64,000 nt of DNA from assembly GCA_902777125.1 (NCBI GenBank), contig CACYSQ010000009.1, forward strand, positions 1-64,000, given 5' to 3'. Source of the stretch: Ruminococcus flavefaciens (GTDB lineage: Bacteria; Bacillota; Clostridia; Oscillospirales; Ruminococcaceae). The notes under the pieces were generated by a model. The model did no database searches. It saw only the letters and a program-made list of their open reading frames with translations, and had not been told where the DNA came from. This document shows, piece by piece, positions 19,209-28,919 of the stretch. Position 1 is the stretch's first letter. The number at the start of each line of letters is the position of its first letter. The position numbers were made by a program, and so were the translations under genes.

Positions 19209-20336
19209 ATGAACAAAAAGGAAACAGCAGAGATCAAGAAGAATTTCTCCGATAAGAGCGGATTTTTTATTATGGAGCGCATACTTACGGCGTTTGTGGA
19301 CGCTGAAAAGAACCTACGGTATCATAATGTGAGCTCATGCCTCACAATGCCTGTCGCAGAGCATGACGTCTATGACGAGACCCTAAAAAAGGTGCTCAAC
19401 ACCAACGTCGGCAAGACCTTCGTTGAGTATGAGTTCCCGAATGAAGCCTACGATGAGGGCGGTCAGCAGTACATACTATATCAGCTCCTTAAATCCGAGC
19501 TGAAGGACGAGACGGTCTGCGAGGAATACCTCAACCACATCGCCAACAATCTTGTGAACGACGGTCCCTACGCGGTAATTACAGCTTTCTGCTGCTATAC
19601 GATAAGGAAAAAGGACAAGAACGATGAATTTGCTGACGGCGAGGACGAGCTCTACAAGTACATCATCACCGCGATATGTCCCGTGAATACCAGCAGCGAC
19701 GGCTTTGTATTCGATTCGTTCAACAACGAGATAACCAAGAAGCTCAACACCGAGCTCATCATCAGCAAATCGCCGTCCGACGGCTTCCTCTATCCGGTGT
19801 TCAGCAACCGCAGCACTGACGTCAACCATGTCATGTACTACACAAGGTCCGCAAGCAAGCCGAACATCTCTTTCGTCGAGGACGTTCTCGGCTGTACCTT
19901 TGTGATGTCGGCTGACAACGAAAAGGCGAGCTTCCAGAATATCCTCAAGAGCGTTGTCGGGGACGACCTCGATTATATGCTTATCAAGACCGTCAACGAG
20001 AAGATACAGGAAGTCGTTGAGGAAAACAAGGACGATACCGAGAAGGCAGTCATCGACAACAAGGCTCTCAGCGATATCCTCAGTGATATCGGCGTTCCCG
20101 AGGAGCGCGTGAAAATGGTCGAGCCAGTATACGAAAAAGTCTGCGGTACTGCACCGCTTACCGCTGCAAATCTCGTCGAGACCAAGACCGTTCTTGCATC
20201 GCCGGGCATAACCGTGAACATCAAGCCGTCCGCAGCCGACAAGGTACGGACAAGCGTTGTTGACGGAAGAAGATGCCTGCTGATTGACATTGACGACCCG
20301 ACTATCGAAATAAACGGACTTCCGGTAACACTGTGA
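19209..20336 (+). CDS. DUF4317 family protein
   Basis: A 375-residue protein without signal peptide or membrane segment, starting MNKKETAEIKKNF, the usual opening of DUF4317 proteins of clostridia. The family has no known function. Typical central features are a run of acidic and lysine residues and the segment HVMYYTRSASKPNISFVEDVLGC. The ATG at 19209 has AGGAAGGA upstream. It heads what seems to be a four-gene unit, with the zinc phospholipase-like gene 19 bases downstream. Confidence 0.78.
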   Translation: MNKKETAEIKKNFSDKSGFFIMERILTAFVDAEKNLRYHNVSSCLTMPVAEHDVYDETLKKVLNTNVGKTFVEYEFPNEAYDEGGQQYILYQLLKSELKDETVCEEYLNHIANNLVNDGPYAVITAFCCYTIRKKDKNDEFADGEDELYKYIITAICPVNTSSDGFVFDSFNNEITKKLNTELIISKSPSDGFLYPVFSNRSTDVNHVMYYTRSASKPNISFVEDVLGCTFVMSADNEKASFQNILKSVVGDDLDYMLIKTVNEKIQEVVEENKDDTEKAVIDNKALSDILSDIGVPEERVKMVEPVYEKVCGTAPLTAANLVETKTVLASPGITVNIKPSAADKVRTSVVDGRRCLLIDIDDPTIEINGLPVTL

Positions 20337-20355
20337 GGTCTGAAAGGAGAGGCTA

Positions 20356-21396
20356 ATGGGGAAATGGAACAGCGCTGCCGCTAATATGAGACAGCTTCTC
20401 GGAAAATATGAGGCACGGAGGACATCGGAGCTGATTTCAGTTCACAAAAACCTTGTGTACAGAGTCCTTCCGCAGCTTTACAGGTTCATCCCGGAGGCGA
20501 GGGATATCTTTGAGCCCTCGCTGGAAATGTTCATTGATAACGTATGTGCTCCCGACCGTGAGGGCGATTACGAAAAGGGTTCGGGAAAGCATTACTACTG
20601 CGCCTGCAATTCTTTCGGCATCAAGCTTGAACCTGCCGCGGGCTACTACAGGAACGGCATCACGCTGTTTTCGCAGAGTGCAAGGACCATGTTCGAGGAG
20701 GACTACACAATGGCGCTGACCTTCTGGAGGGCTGGCTTCCGGGAGAAAGCGCTCGCTCATCTTGCAAGGGCTCTGCATATGCTTCAGGATATGTGCTGCC
20801 TTCCCCATGCGACCCGAATGACTTATTATACGATGAAGAAGAATATACACCGTGCCTATGAGGATCTGGCAAAGATGATGTATCCGGACAGTGTGCCTCC
20901 GCAGGAGATAAAGGCGGCTGATCTTCATCTTTTCGACAACAGAAAGAGCTTCCGGACGGCGCTCAACTCGATAGTTGAGGTTATTCCGCAGGAGATACCC
21001 ATGCTCACGACCGACCCGGAGTTCGCGATAATGCACAGGCTTTACACTGCGGAAAAGGCCGTTGCAGCGTTCTTCTATCGTTTTTGCAGGGACATTTCTC
21101 TCCCGGCGGATAGGGTACACTGCATCACGGACGGAATGAGGTTCAGCATAGACGGCGAGCTTCCTCCGCTTACCGCAAAGGTGACTGAAAAAGGGATAGT
21201 TTTCCTCTGCCGCGGCAAAAAGCAGAAGCTCTGCGGCGGAAGGTACCTGTATTTCCGGGCGGCTCACCGTTCATGCGGAAGGTTCACGTTCTCACCGGTC
21301 AGCGATAAGTTTGGCAGAACGGTCGTCCCCTCGAACGGCAGGCTCGCCATGTTCGACCCGAGACGTACTGATATGCAGCTTCGTCCGGCAGAATAA
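20356..21396 (+). CDS. Zinc-dependent phospholipase C-like protein, apparently cytoplasmic
   Basis: A 346-residue protein whose first half matches the zinc phospholipase C fold of Bacillus cereus PLC. Candidate zinc ligands appear in the family order: Trp4, His30, an Asp near 68-71, His79, His141, Asp145, His151, His165 and Glu169, including the core HMLQDMCCLPHA. The C-terminal 120 residues are not recognised. Secreted PLCs carry a signal and propeptide; here the protein begins MGKWN directly with a good ribosome binding site, so it should stay inside the cell. Downstream neighbours handle glycerol phosphate, which fits a role in lipid or glycerophosphate turnover, but that is inference. Confidence 0.68.
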   Translation: MGKWNSAAANMRQLLGKYEARRTSELISVHKNLVYRVLPQLYRFIPEARDIFEPSLEMFIDNVCAPDREGDYEKGSGKHYYCACNSFGIKLEPAAGYYRNGITLFSQSARTMFEEDYTMALTFWRAGFREKALAHLARALHMLQDMCCLPHATRMTYYTMKKNIHRAYEDLAKMMYPDSVPPQEIKAADLHLFDNRKSFRTALNSIVEVIPQEIPMLTTDPEFAIMHRLYTAEKAVAAFFYRFCRDISLPADRVHCITDGMRFSIDGELPPLTAKVTEKGIVFLCRGKKQKLCGGRYLYFRAAHRSCGRFTFSPVSDKFGRTVVPSNGRLAMFDPRRTDMQLRPAE

Positions 21397-21444
21397 AACT
21401 GCAAGTCTGCCGGAATAATAGTAAAAAGAAAGCAGAGGTGTCAT

Positions 21445-22509
21445 ATGAACCAGCATACAAGATTTAATCTCCCGATATGCCTTGCTGTCGAGGAGGACGC
21501 TTTTTTCCACTCGGACAGGATAATCCGCGACTATATCCCCGACATGATAGGTCAGAAGACCATCATAGTCTCCGAGCAGTTCCTCATTGACATTTACAAG
21601 GAGAAGATATACGATATAAGCCATGATTTCGGCGGCGCTGAGATCATCGCAATGGGTGCGGCAAGCTTTGACGAGGCGGTCGCTATCGCAAAGAAGGTCT
21701 GCATTGAGGACATCAAGGTCATAATCGGCATCGGAGGCGGCAGAGTTCTCGATACCGCGAAATATGCGGCTCATATCAGCAAGGCGGTCTACATCTGTAT
21801 GCCGACCTCGCTCAGCAACGACTCTCTCGCTTCGCCATTTGCAGTCCTTGAGACCGTTGGCAGTGCCAGAAAGACGATCGAGTGCAAGATACCGACCGCT
21901 ATCATCGTTGACACGAACATGATAATCAATGCTCCGGAGGGACAGACGCTCTCCGGTATCGGCGACACGATAGCCAAGCATACTGCCCTCTACGACTGGA
22001 AGCTTTCCGCTTCAAAAAGCTCGTCAAGGGTCGAGGACTTCGCCTATGCACTGAGCAGAATGAGTTTTGATTCGGTCTACCACTGTGACGAGAGGAACAT
22101 GAAGAGCCGAGTTTTCATACGCATTCTCTCCCGCGCCCTTGTTATGGGCGGACTTGCAATGGAGATAGCCGGTTCATCGCGTCCTTGCAGCGGAAGCGAG
22201 CATCTTTTCGCACACGCTATCGAGGAATACTATCCCGGCGTGAAGATATCCCACGGTCTCGCGGTCGCACTCGGAACTATCCCTGCGTGTATCTTTCAGG
22301 GACAGGACCCTTCCGGCATAATGTGCTTCTTCAAGTCCCACGGTCTTGACTTCGACCCGCGTTCATACGGCATCACGCCTGAAATGTTCGCGGATATGTG
22401 GGAAAAGGCAAGAACTGTGCGTCCCGGAAGAATAACGGTCCTCGACACATTTGCCCACGATGAGAAGCAGGTCGGCGAGATATACGCCAGAATGACGGAG
22501 GGAATATGA
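21445..22509 (+). CDS. sn-glycerol-1-phosphate dehydrogenase family protein
   Basis: A 354-residue member of the iron-containing alcohol dehydrogenase fold, closest by motif to sn-glycerol-1-phosphate dehydrogenases (EgsA/AraM). GIGGGRVLDTAKYAA is the NAD-binding glycine motif; PTSLSNDSLASPFAV is characteristic of the G1P dehydrogenase branch. Metal ligands can be placed at Asp in SGIGDTIAKH and His in GSEHLFAHAI and KISHGLAVALG. The enzyme reduces dihydroxyacetone phosphate to sn-glycerol-1-phosphate, an archaeal-type lipid precursor also used by Bacillus. The stop overlaps the start of a HAD phosphatase by four bases. Confidence 0.85.
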   Translation: MNQHTRFNLPICLAVEEDAFFHSDRIIRDYIPDMIGQKTIIVSEQFLIDIYKEKIYDISHDFGGAEIIAMGAASFDEAVAIAKKVCIEDIKVIIGIGGGRVLDTAKYAAHISKAVYICMPTSLSNDSLASPFAVLETVGSARKTIECKIPTAIIVDTNMIINAPEGQTLSGIGDTIAKHTALYDWKLSASKSSSRVEDFAYALSRMSFDSVYHCDERNMKSRVFIRILSRALVMGGLAMEIAGSSRPCSGSEHLFAHAIEEYYPGVKISHGLAVALGTIPACIFQGQDPSGIMCFFKSHGLDFDPRSYGITPEMFADMWEKARTVRPGRITVLDTFAHDEKQVGEIYARMTEGI

Positions 22510-23138
22510 AAAAGGGCATTATTTTTGATATGGACGGCACACTTTGGGATTCCTCAGAGAACGTTGCCGCATCGTGGACCGAAAAGCTGAGAATGCTCGG
22601 CTATGATATGACCGTAACCAAAGAGGACGTCATGAGCGTAATGGGACTTACCATGGACAGGATAGCGGATATCATCTTCGAGGGCAAGCCTCAGAAGAAG
22701 CGCATGGAGCTGCTCGACCTCTGCTGCGGACATGAGAACGAATATCTTCGCAGGAACGGCGGAGAGCTCTATCCCGACCTCGAAAAGACTCTTTCTCGCT
22801 TGAAGAAAAGGTACGGTCTTTACATCGTGAGCAACTGTCAGAGCGGCTATATAGAGGCTTTTCTGGAGCATTACGGCTTCGGGGGATACTTTTCCGATAT
22901 CGAGTGCTACGGAAATAATCTGCTCGGAAAGGGCGATAATATCGCACTTGTCATGGAGAGAAACGCTCTTGACAAGGCGTGGTATGTCGGAGATATACAG
23001 GGCGACTACGATTCCGCGGTCAAAGCGGGCGCAGAGTTTATCCATGCCGCATACGGCTTCGGAACGATAGCTCAGGAGGTGCCGGAGCTCGGAGAATTCT
23101 CCGGTCTCCCGGAAATGATGCGAAAACTGGACAAATGA
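22506..23138 (+). CDS. HAD family phosphatase
   Basis: A 210-residue HAD hydrolase of the phosphoglycolate phosphatase-like group. Motif I is IFDMDGTLWDS (nucleophile and acid Asp), motif II is YIVSNCQSG, and motif IV is YVGDIQGDYDSAVKAG. The cap region lies between motifs I and II. Its four-base overlap with the glycerol-1-phosphate dehydrogenase gene implies translational coupling, so glycerol-1-phosphate or a related sugar phosphate is a candidate substrate; sequence alone does not show it. Confidence 0.88.
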   Translation: MKKGIIFDMDGTLWDSSENVAASWTEKLRMLGYDMTVTKEDVMSVMGLTMDRIADIIFEGKPQKKRMELLDLCCGHENEYLRRNGGELYPDLEKTLSRLKKRYGLYIVSNCQSGYIEAFLEHYGFGGYFSDIECYGNNLLGKGDNIALVMERNALDKAWYVGDIQGDYDSAVKAGAEFIHAAYGFGTIAQEVPELGEFSGLPEMMRKLDK

Positions 23139-23147
23139 TCGTTCCGC

Positions 23148-23176
23148 TTGACAATATTTCCGAAAACGTGTAAAAT
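23148..23176 (+). promoter_or_regulatory. Promoter of the C11 peptidase gene
   Basis: TTGACA (23148-23153), 17-base spacer, TAAAAT (23171-23176). Confidence 0.7.
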
Positions 23177-23224
23177 ATAAGCTGTACTGATGCAGTTATG
23201 CAAATAAAATCAACGGAGGCTGTT

Positions 23225-25690
23225 ATGGATCAGAATGATAAGTCTGAGGAGAAGATCCCTCAGAATGATATGCCCGAGGAAGAACTTCTTCCTGATGAGA
23301 ACGGCGAGGAAGAGCTCTCTGCCGATGAGACAGGTGACGATGAGATACCTCAGAGAGGAATGCCGCTTGAGGACACTCCCGCTGACAACCGTCCGCAGGG
23401 ACGCAAAAAGAAAGTCACAGGCACAAGCACCGGCGTTCATAAGCGCGGAGATGGTCTCGGCACAGGAAAGGTCGGCTCGAAGGACTACGACCAGCCCGAG
23501 CAAGCCGGCGGAAGCATGGCGAAACGAGCTGCTATCGGCGGAGGCGGTGGCATCTTAGCGATAATCCTTGCCCTGCTGATGTTCAAGGGAGGCGGTCTCG
23601 GAAGTCTTCTCGGCGGAGGCGGAGGAGGCGGCGGCGGTAACGATGAAGCTCCGGCTTCCGGCGGTTATGTCGCAAGCGGTGAGACCTCCGCGGATACTTC
23701 TGTAGCGGACGGTTCACGCGCTAAGCGTACCGTTATCAAGGGCAATTCGCAGGACGTTGTTACACTCATGGTGTATATGTGCGGTACCGATCTTGAATCA
23801 AAGTACGGCATGGCTTCCTCTGATATCGAGGAGATGAAGGAGGCAAGCAAGTCTATAGGCGATAACGTCAATATCATCGTCTATACCGGCGGCTGCTCGA
23901 AGTGGAAGAACAGCACGATAAGCAGCTCCACAAACCAGATACATCAGATCAAAAACGGCAGTCTCAATACTCTTGAAAATGGCCTCGGAAGCAAGGCTAT
24001 GACTGACCCTGCTACCCTTACTTCGTTTATCAAGTATTGCACTCAGAATTACCCTGCTAACCGCAATGAACTCATCTTCTGGGATCACGGCGGCGGCTCG
24101 GTAAGCGGCTACGGCTACGATGAAAAGTACAAAAAGAGCGGCTCTATGGACCTTGCCGGCATAAGCAAGGCGCTGAAAAACGGCGGTACGAAGTTCGATT
24201 TTATCGGTTTCGATGCCTGCCTCATGGCGACTGCTGAGAGCGCCCTCATGCTCGATGCTTATGCGGATTACCTCATCGCCTCCGAGGAGACAGAGCCCGG
24301 CATCGGCTGGTACTATACAAACTGGCTCAGTGCTCTCGGAAAGAATACGTCCATGCCCACTCTCGATATCGGCAAGAATATCGTTGACGATTTCGTTACA
24401 GAGTGCGCGAGAAAGTGCAGGGGACAGAAAACTACGCTCTCAGTAATTGACCTTGCTGAATTTGCTAATACTGTTCCGGATAAGCTCAATTCGTTCTCAA
24501 AATCTGTCAGCAAGAAGATAACCGACGAGAACTACAAGGAGCTCTCAGATGCAAGATATGCTACCCGTGAGTTCGCTGAAAGCTCCAAGATAGATCAGGT
24601 CGATCTCGTAAACCTTGCGGAGAACATCGGCACCGATGAGGGCAAGTCCCTTGCAGATGCTCTGAAAAAGGCTGTCAAGTACAACCGTACATCCACAAAT
24701 ATGTCCAACGCTTACGGCGTTTCGATCTACTTCCCCTACAAGCGCACATCTTACGTTGATTCGGCTTGCACTACATACGATCAGATAGGTATGGACAGCG
24801 ATTACGCAAAGTGCATAAGGCAGTTCGCAAAGCTTGAAACGAGCGGTCAGATAGCTGCCGGCGGTTCATCATCACCTGTCGGTTCACTGTTCGGTCTCGG
24901 AGGCTCTTCCGGTTCATCGGGAAGCTCCGATATGATAACCCAGCTCCTCGGTTCGTTCCTCGGCGGAAGCTCCGGAAGAAGCATCACAGGTCTCGACAGC
25001 TCGAACACCGACTTCATGAACGAGGGCGATAACGCTGAGGCAGCAGATTACCTTGCGGATCACTACTTCGACCCGAGCAATCTCATCTGGGAGGAAAAGG
25101 ACGGCAGCTATGTCATGGAGCTTCCTGACTCGCAGTGGGATATGGTACACTCGATCGACATGAATATGTTCTACGATGACGGCACAGGCTACGTTGACCT
25201 CGGTCTTGACAATCTCTTTACCCTTGACGGAAATGTTCTCACAGCAGATACCGACCGCAGCTGGCTTGCCATAAATGGTCAGACCGTTGCGTACTACCAT
25301 ACCGATTCCATTACCGACGAGAACGGCAAAAAGGTAGATATGGGCTATGTACCGGCTATGCTCAACGGCGACAGGGTCAATCTCATCATCGTGCTGGAGG
25401 ACGGCGAGGGGTACATCGCAGGTGCCTCCACTGACTACAAAAACGGCGAGACCGAGACCTGCGCGAAGAATTCCGCTGCACTCAATCCCGGCGATAAGCT
25501 CGACTTCATCTGCGATTACTACTCCTACGATATGGAGTATCAGGACAGCTATTACCTCGGCGAAACGCTGACTGTTACCGATAATATGACCGTATCAAAT
25601 GCGGTTATCCCGGACGGCGAGGTGCGTATAACCTATCTGTTCACCGATATCTACGATCAGGATTACTGGTCTGAGGCTATAAAGAAATAA
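23225..25690 (+). CDS. Membrane-anchored clostripain-family (C11) cysteine peptidase
   Basis: An 821-residue protein. The first 95 residues are acidic and cytoplasmic; one membrane helix (ILAIILALLMF) follows, then a glycine-rich linker, so the catalytic part faces outside. The C11 domain starts at VVTLMVYMCGTDLES; catalytic His288 lies in FWDHGGGS and Cys332 in FDACLMATAE. C11 enzymes cleave after Arg or Lys and often process themselves. A second low-complexity Gly/Ser segment separates it from a C-terminal domain of about 230 residues rich in beta-type sequence that I do not recognise. Start 23225 is preceded by GGAGG. Promoter and terminator make it a single-gene unit. Confidence 0.88.
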   Translation: MDQNDKSEEKIPQNDMPEEELLPDENGEEELSADETGDDEIPQRGMPLEDTPADNRPQGRKKKVTGTSTGVHKRGDGLGTGKVGSKDYDQPEQAGGSMAKRAAIGGGGGILAIILALLMFKGGGLGSLLGGGGGGGGGNDEAPASGGYVASGETSADTSVADGSRAKRTVIKGNSQDVVTLMVYMCGTDLESKYGMASSDIEEMKEASKSIGDNVNIIVYTGGCSKWKNSTISSSTNQIHQIKNGSLNTLENGLGSKAMTDPATLTSFIKYCTQNYPANRNELIFWDHGGGSVSGYGYDEKYKKSGSMDLAGISKALKNGGTKFDFIGFDACLMATAESALMLDAYADYLIASEETEPGIGWYYTNWLSALGKNTSMPTLDIGKNIVDDFVTECARKCRGQKTTLSVIDLAEFANTVPDKLNSFSKSVSKKITDENYKELSDARYATREFAESSKIDQVDLVNLAENIGTDEGKSLADALKKAVKYNRTSTNMSNAYGVSIYFPYKRTSYVDSACTTYDQIGMDSDYAKCIRQFAKLETSGQIAAGGSSSPVGSLFGLGGSSGSSGSSDMITQLLGSFLGGSSGRSITGLDSSNTDFMNEGDNAEAADYLADHYFDPSNLIWEEKDGSYVMELPDSQWDMVHSIDMNMFYDDGTGYVDLGLDNLFTLDGNVLTADTDRSWLAINGQTVAYYHTDSITDENGKKVDMGYVPAMLNGDRVNLIIVLEDGEGYIAGASTDYKNGETETCAKNSAALNPGDKLDFICDYYSYDMEYQDSYYLGETLTVTDNMTVSNAVIPDGEVRITYLFTDIYDQDYWSEAIKK

Positions 25691-25694
25691 ACCT

Positions 25695-25726
25695 TTCCCC
25701 GCTTTTTCAAGCGGGGAATTTCTTTT
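25695..25726 (+). terminator. Terminator after the C11 peptidase
   Basis: TTCCCCGCTT (25695-25704) pairs with AAGCGGGGAA (25709-25718), followed by TTTCTTTT. Confidence 0.85.
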
Positions 25727-25748
25727 AATGACTTCTTAATAATTGCCG

Positions 25749-25757
25749 TGATATAAT
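25749..25757 (+). promoter_or_regulatory. Extended -10 promoter of the ABC/two-component operon
   Basis: TG-A-TATAAT at 25749-25757 is an extended -10 element; the -35 region is weak. Confidence 0.5.
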
Positions 25758-25781
25758 CATTACAGAAAGCGAGGGATAGCG

Positions 25782-28145
25782 ATGTTTTTCAGTATACTTA
25801 AAAAAGACCTGAAACGTAAAAAGACCATGAACATAATCCTGCTCCTTTTTGTAATACTTTCGACCATGTTCGTGACAAGCAGCGTGAACAACATAACTGC
25901 TGTCATGGGGGGGCTGGACGACTTTTTCGACAAGGCGGGAGTGTCTGATTATGTCATTCTCGAGCAGTACCGCGGCGGTGCTCCGATATCGGAATGCATA
26001 GAGAATACGCCTGAGATAAACGGCTACAAGTGCGAGCACATGGTCTATGTCAGCGAGGACTTCTTCGAGAAGGACGGCGAACGTCTTTTCCGCAGCGGTT
26101 CAAGCATAATGGTCATGCCTGTCGGCGAGGGGAAGCTGAACTACTTCAACGAGGACAACAAGACGATCTCCTCCGTGGATAGGGGAGATGTATACCTTTC
26201 GGCTTACTTTGCTGACATGATAGGTCTCAGCGTAGGCGACAGGTTCGACCTTGTTTTCGGTGAACAGAGACTTAACGTAAGGTTTGCCGGCATATCCAAG
26301 GATGCGCTTCTCGGCTCTGACTTGTTCGGAAATCCCAGATTTATCCTTAACGACGAGGATTACGCATATCTCACCTCTGACCCGAAGGCGGTAGAGGGAC
26401 TTGCGCTCAATATCTACTATGTCGATACAGACAATATCAAGGCGGTCAACGCGGCTCTTTCCGATAATATAAATGTTGTATTCAGCGGGGATATTTCTAT
26501 CATCAAGAAGACATATTTCATGGAAGTGATGATCGCTGTTATACTTCTCGTAGCAAGCGTTATTCTTGTTATCGTGTCATTTGTTGTGCTGAGGTTCACT
26601 ATCGGCTTCACGATAGCTGAGGAATTCCGCGAGATAGGCGTCATGAAGGCAATGGGACTGAAAAATTCCTCGATAAGACTGCTCTACCTTACAAAGTACA
26701 TCGGCATCTCAGCTATCGGAGCATTCATCGGCTGTATCGCCGGAATACCCTTCGGCAATATGCTCATAAAGAGCGTTATCAGGAAGATGTATTTCAGCGC
26801 GGACAACACTGTGCTTCTCGGTATACTTTGCAGTCTCGGAGTAGTGCTTGTGATACTGCTGTTCTCATGGAGATGTACCGCAAAGATAAAGAAGCTCTCA
26901 CCGATAGACGCGGTAAGAAGCGGTCAGACAGGCGAACGCTTCCGCAAAAAGAGCTTCATGCAGCTCAGCAGGAGCAGGCTCAGCACGACAGGCTTCCTTG
27001 CGGCGAATGACGTTGTGAGCAGTCCGAAGCAGTTTGGTCTCATCAGCATCATTTTCATGATATGCACCCTGCTTGTAATGATAATCTCAAATTCAGTACA
27101 CACCCTGAAAAGCGAGAAGCTCCTCTACCTGTTCGGAACAACGAAAAGCGACCTCTATATTTCCTGCACCGATATAATGTTTGAGGTGGACAGGGGAACT
27201 ATCACCCTTGATGAAGCACTGGCTGAGGTCGAACAAAAGCTTGCGGATAACGGTATTCCCGGAAAGGCGCATATCGAGTGCATTTACAATGTTCCTGTCA
27301 TTTCAGAAAACGGCAAGGACAATATCCGTTTCCAGCACTGCAAGAACACAAAGGCTTCGGATTACGTCTACAAGAAGGGAACTCCTCCGGCTTATGCGAA
27401 TGAGATAGCCCTCACCGAGACTGCCGCAAAGGAACTCGACGTATCCATCGGCGACAAGGTAACTATCGACCTTTACGGAAATGTTGACCAATACCTTGTA
27501 ACTGCTATTTTCGATTCCATGTCCAATCTCGGAAAGAGCGGACGCTTTCATGAGGACGCTCCTGTTCCGAATACGCATATCTCAGGATATTTTGATATGC
27601 AGGTGGATTTCGACGACCACCCTGACAAGGCGACCATAAAGGAACGTGCTGAGCTCTGCAAGGAGATATTTGACTGCGAAAGTGTCATGAACGTAAGCGA
27701 ATTCGTTGAGGACACTACAGGTGTTGCAGGAGCACTTGACGCTCTGAAAAAAATGGAGCTGATACTGACGGTCATCATCGTTATCATGATAAGCGTCCTC
27801 ATGGAGCGTTCCTTCATAGCGAAGGAGAAGCCGGAGATAGCTCTGATGAAGGCTCTCGGCTTCCGCACACGCTCGATAATCGCACAGCATACGCTCCGCT
27901 TCGTGATAACAGGCGTTATATCAACGCTGCTTGCGGCGATACTCTGCCGTCCGCTCACAAAGCTTGCGATCGACCCTGTATTCAAGATGCTGGGCGCAGA
28001 CAGCGGCGTAGGCTATGAGATAGACAGTCTTGAGGTTTTCCTGATCTATCCCGCGATAATCGCAGCGGCTACACTTTTGGGCGCTGCATTTACGGCAATA
28101 TACACGAAAAAGATAAAGGCTTCCGATACAGCTGATATTGAATGA
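25782..28145 (+). CDS. FtsX-type ABC transporter permease
   Basis: A 787-residue permease with an N-terminal membrane helix, an extracytoplasmic domain (about residues 45-250), three helices, a second extracytoplasmic domain (about 430-620) and a final helix cluster, i.e. two FtsX/MacB-type halves. EEFREIGVMKAMGLKNSSIRLLY and the later EIALMKALGFRTRSII are the coupling motifs repeated in each half. Such permeases, paired with an ATPase and a two-component system, usually detect or expel antimicrobial peptides or act in envelope stress. It ends four bases before an ATG-overlap region and the ATPase follows at once. Confidence 0.9.
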   Translation: MFFSILKKDLKRKKTMNIILLLFVILSTMFVTSSVNNITAVMGGLDDFFDKAGVSDYVILEQYRGGAPISECIENTPEINGYKCEHMVYVSEDFFEKDGERLFRSGSSIMVMPVGEGKLNYFNEDNKTISSVDRGDVYLSAYFADMIGLSVGDRFDLVFGEQRLNVRFAGISKDALLGSDLFGNPRFILNDEDYAYLTSDPKAVEGLALNIYYVDTDNIKAVNAALSDNINVVFSGDISIIKKTYFMEVMIAVILLVASVILVIVSFVVLRFTIGFTIAEEFREIGVMKAMGLKNSSIRLLYLTKYIGISAIGAFIGCIAGIPFGNMLIKSVIRKMYFSADNTVLLGILCSLGVVLVILLFSWRCTAKIKKLSPIDAVRSGQTGERFRKKSFMQLSRSRLSTTGFLAANDVVSSPKQFGLISIIFMICTLLVMIISNSVHTLKSEKLLYLFGTTKSDLYISCTDIMFEVDRGTITLDEALAEVEQKLADNGIPGKAHIECIYNVPVISENGKDNIRFQHCKNTKASDYVYKKGTPPAYANEIALTETAAKELDVSIGDKVTIDLYGNVDQYLVTAIFDSMSNLGKSGRFHEDAPVPNTHISGYFDMQVDFDDHPDKATIKERAELCKEIFDCESVMNVSEFVEDTTGVAGALDALKKMELILTVIIVIMISVLMERSFIAKEKPEIALMKALGFRTRSIIAQHTLRFVITGVISTLLAAILCRPLTKLAIDPVFKMLGADSGVGYEIDSLEVFLIYPAIIAAATLLGAAFTAIYTKKIKASDTADIE

Positions 28146-28159
28146 TAAGGAGAATAGCT

Positions 28160-28918
28160 ATGGAGAATATACTTGAAGTCAAAGACCTCTGCAAGACATA
28201 CATCGTGAACAAGAGGCAGATAAACGTCCTCCGCAACGTGAGCTTTACCGTTGCGAAGGGGGAAATGGTTGCAATAATGGGACCCTCCGGCTCAGGAAAA
28301 TCCACGCTTCTCTATTCAGTTTCGGGCATGGACAGAATGACCGCAGGCGAAGTCCTTTTCAACGGAAAGAGCCTATCCGGAATGAGCGAGAACGAGCTTT
28401 CGAGGGTACGCATCGAGGACATGGGCTTCATCTTTCAGCAGATGTACATGATGAAGAACCTGTCCGTTCTCGACAACATCATACTTCCGGCGGTTAAGTC
28501 GAAAAAGATAAAGGAGAGCCGCAAAAAGACCGTTGAGCGCGGTCAGGAGCTCATGCGGAGGCTCGGTATCATCGAAGTTGCAGGCAACGACATCAACGAG
28601 GTCTCAGGCGGACAGCTCCAGCGAGCCTGTATCTGCCGCAGCATGATAAACTGTCCGGAAATGCTCTTTGCCGACGAGCCCACAGGCGCCCTGAACCGTT
28701 CCTCCTCGGACGAGGTCATGGATGAGCTGGTCAAGCTCAACAGCGGCGGTACGTCTATCATGCTCGTCACCCACGATGCAAAGGTCGCCGCAAGATGCTC
28801 GCGTGTGCTTTTCATAGTTGACGGAAACATAAAAGGAGAGTATAATATAAACAGGGAAGAGCCTCTCAGGACGAGAGAACGCTCTCTCAATAACTGGCTT
28901 ATGGAAATGGGTTGGTAA
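28160..28918 (+). CDS. ABC transporter ATPase (MacB/LolD type)
   Basis: A 252-residue ATPase for the permease upstream. Walker A GPSGSGKST, Q-loop in FIFQQMYMM, signature EVSGGQLQRACICRS, Walker B MLFADEPTGALN and switch histidine in VTHDAKVA are all present. The DEPTGAL form is typical of MacB/LolD/FtsE-type ATPases. AAGGAG decides the ATG at 28160. The response regulator begins one base after the stop. Confidence 0.95.
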   Translation: MENILEVKDLCKTYIVNKRQINVLRNVSFTVAKGEMVAIMGPSGSGKSTLLYSVSGMDRMTAGEVLFNGKSLSGMSENELSRVRIEDMGFIFQQMYMMKNLSVLDNIILPAVKSKKIKESRKKTVERGQELMRRLGIIEVAGNDINEVSGGQLQRACICRSMINCPEMLFADEPTGALNRSSSDEVMDELVKLNSGGTSIMLVTHDAKVAARCSRVLFIVDGNIKGEYNINREEPLRTRERSLNNWLMEMGW

Positions 28919-28919
28919 T

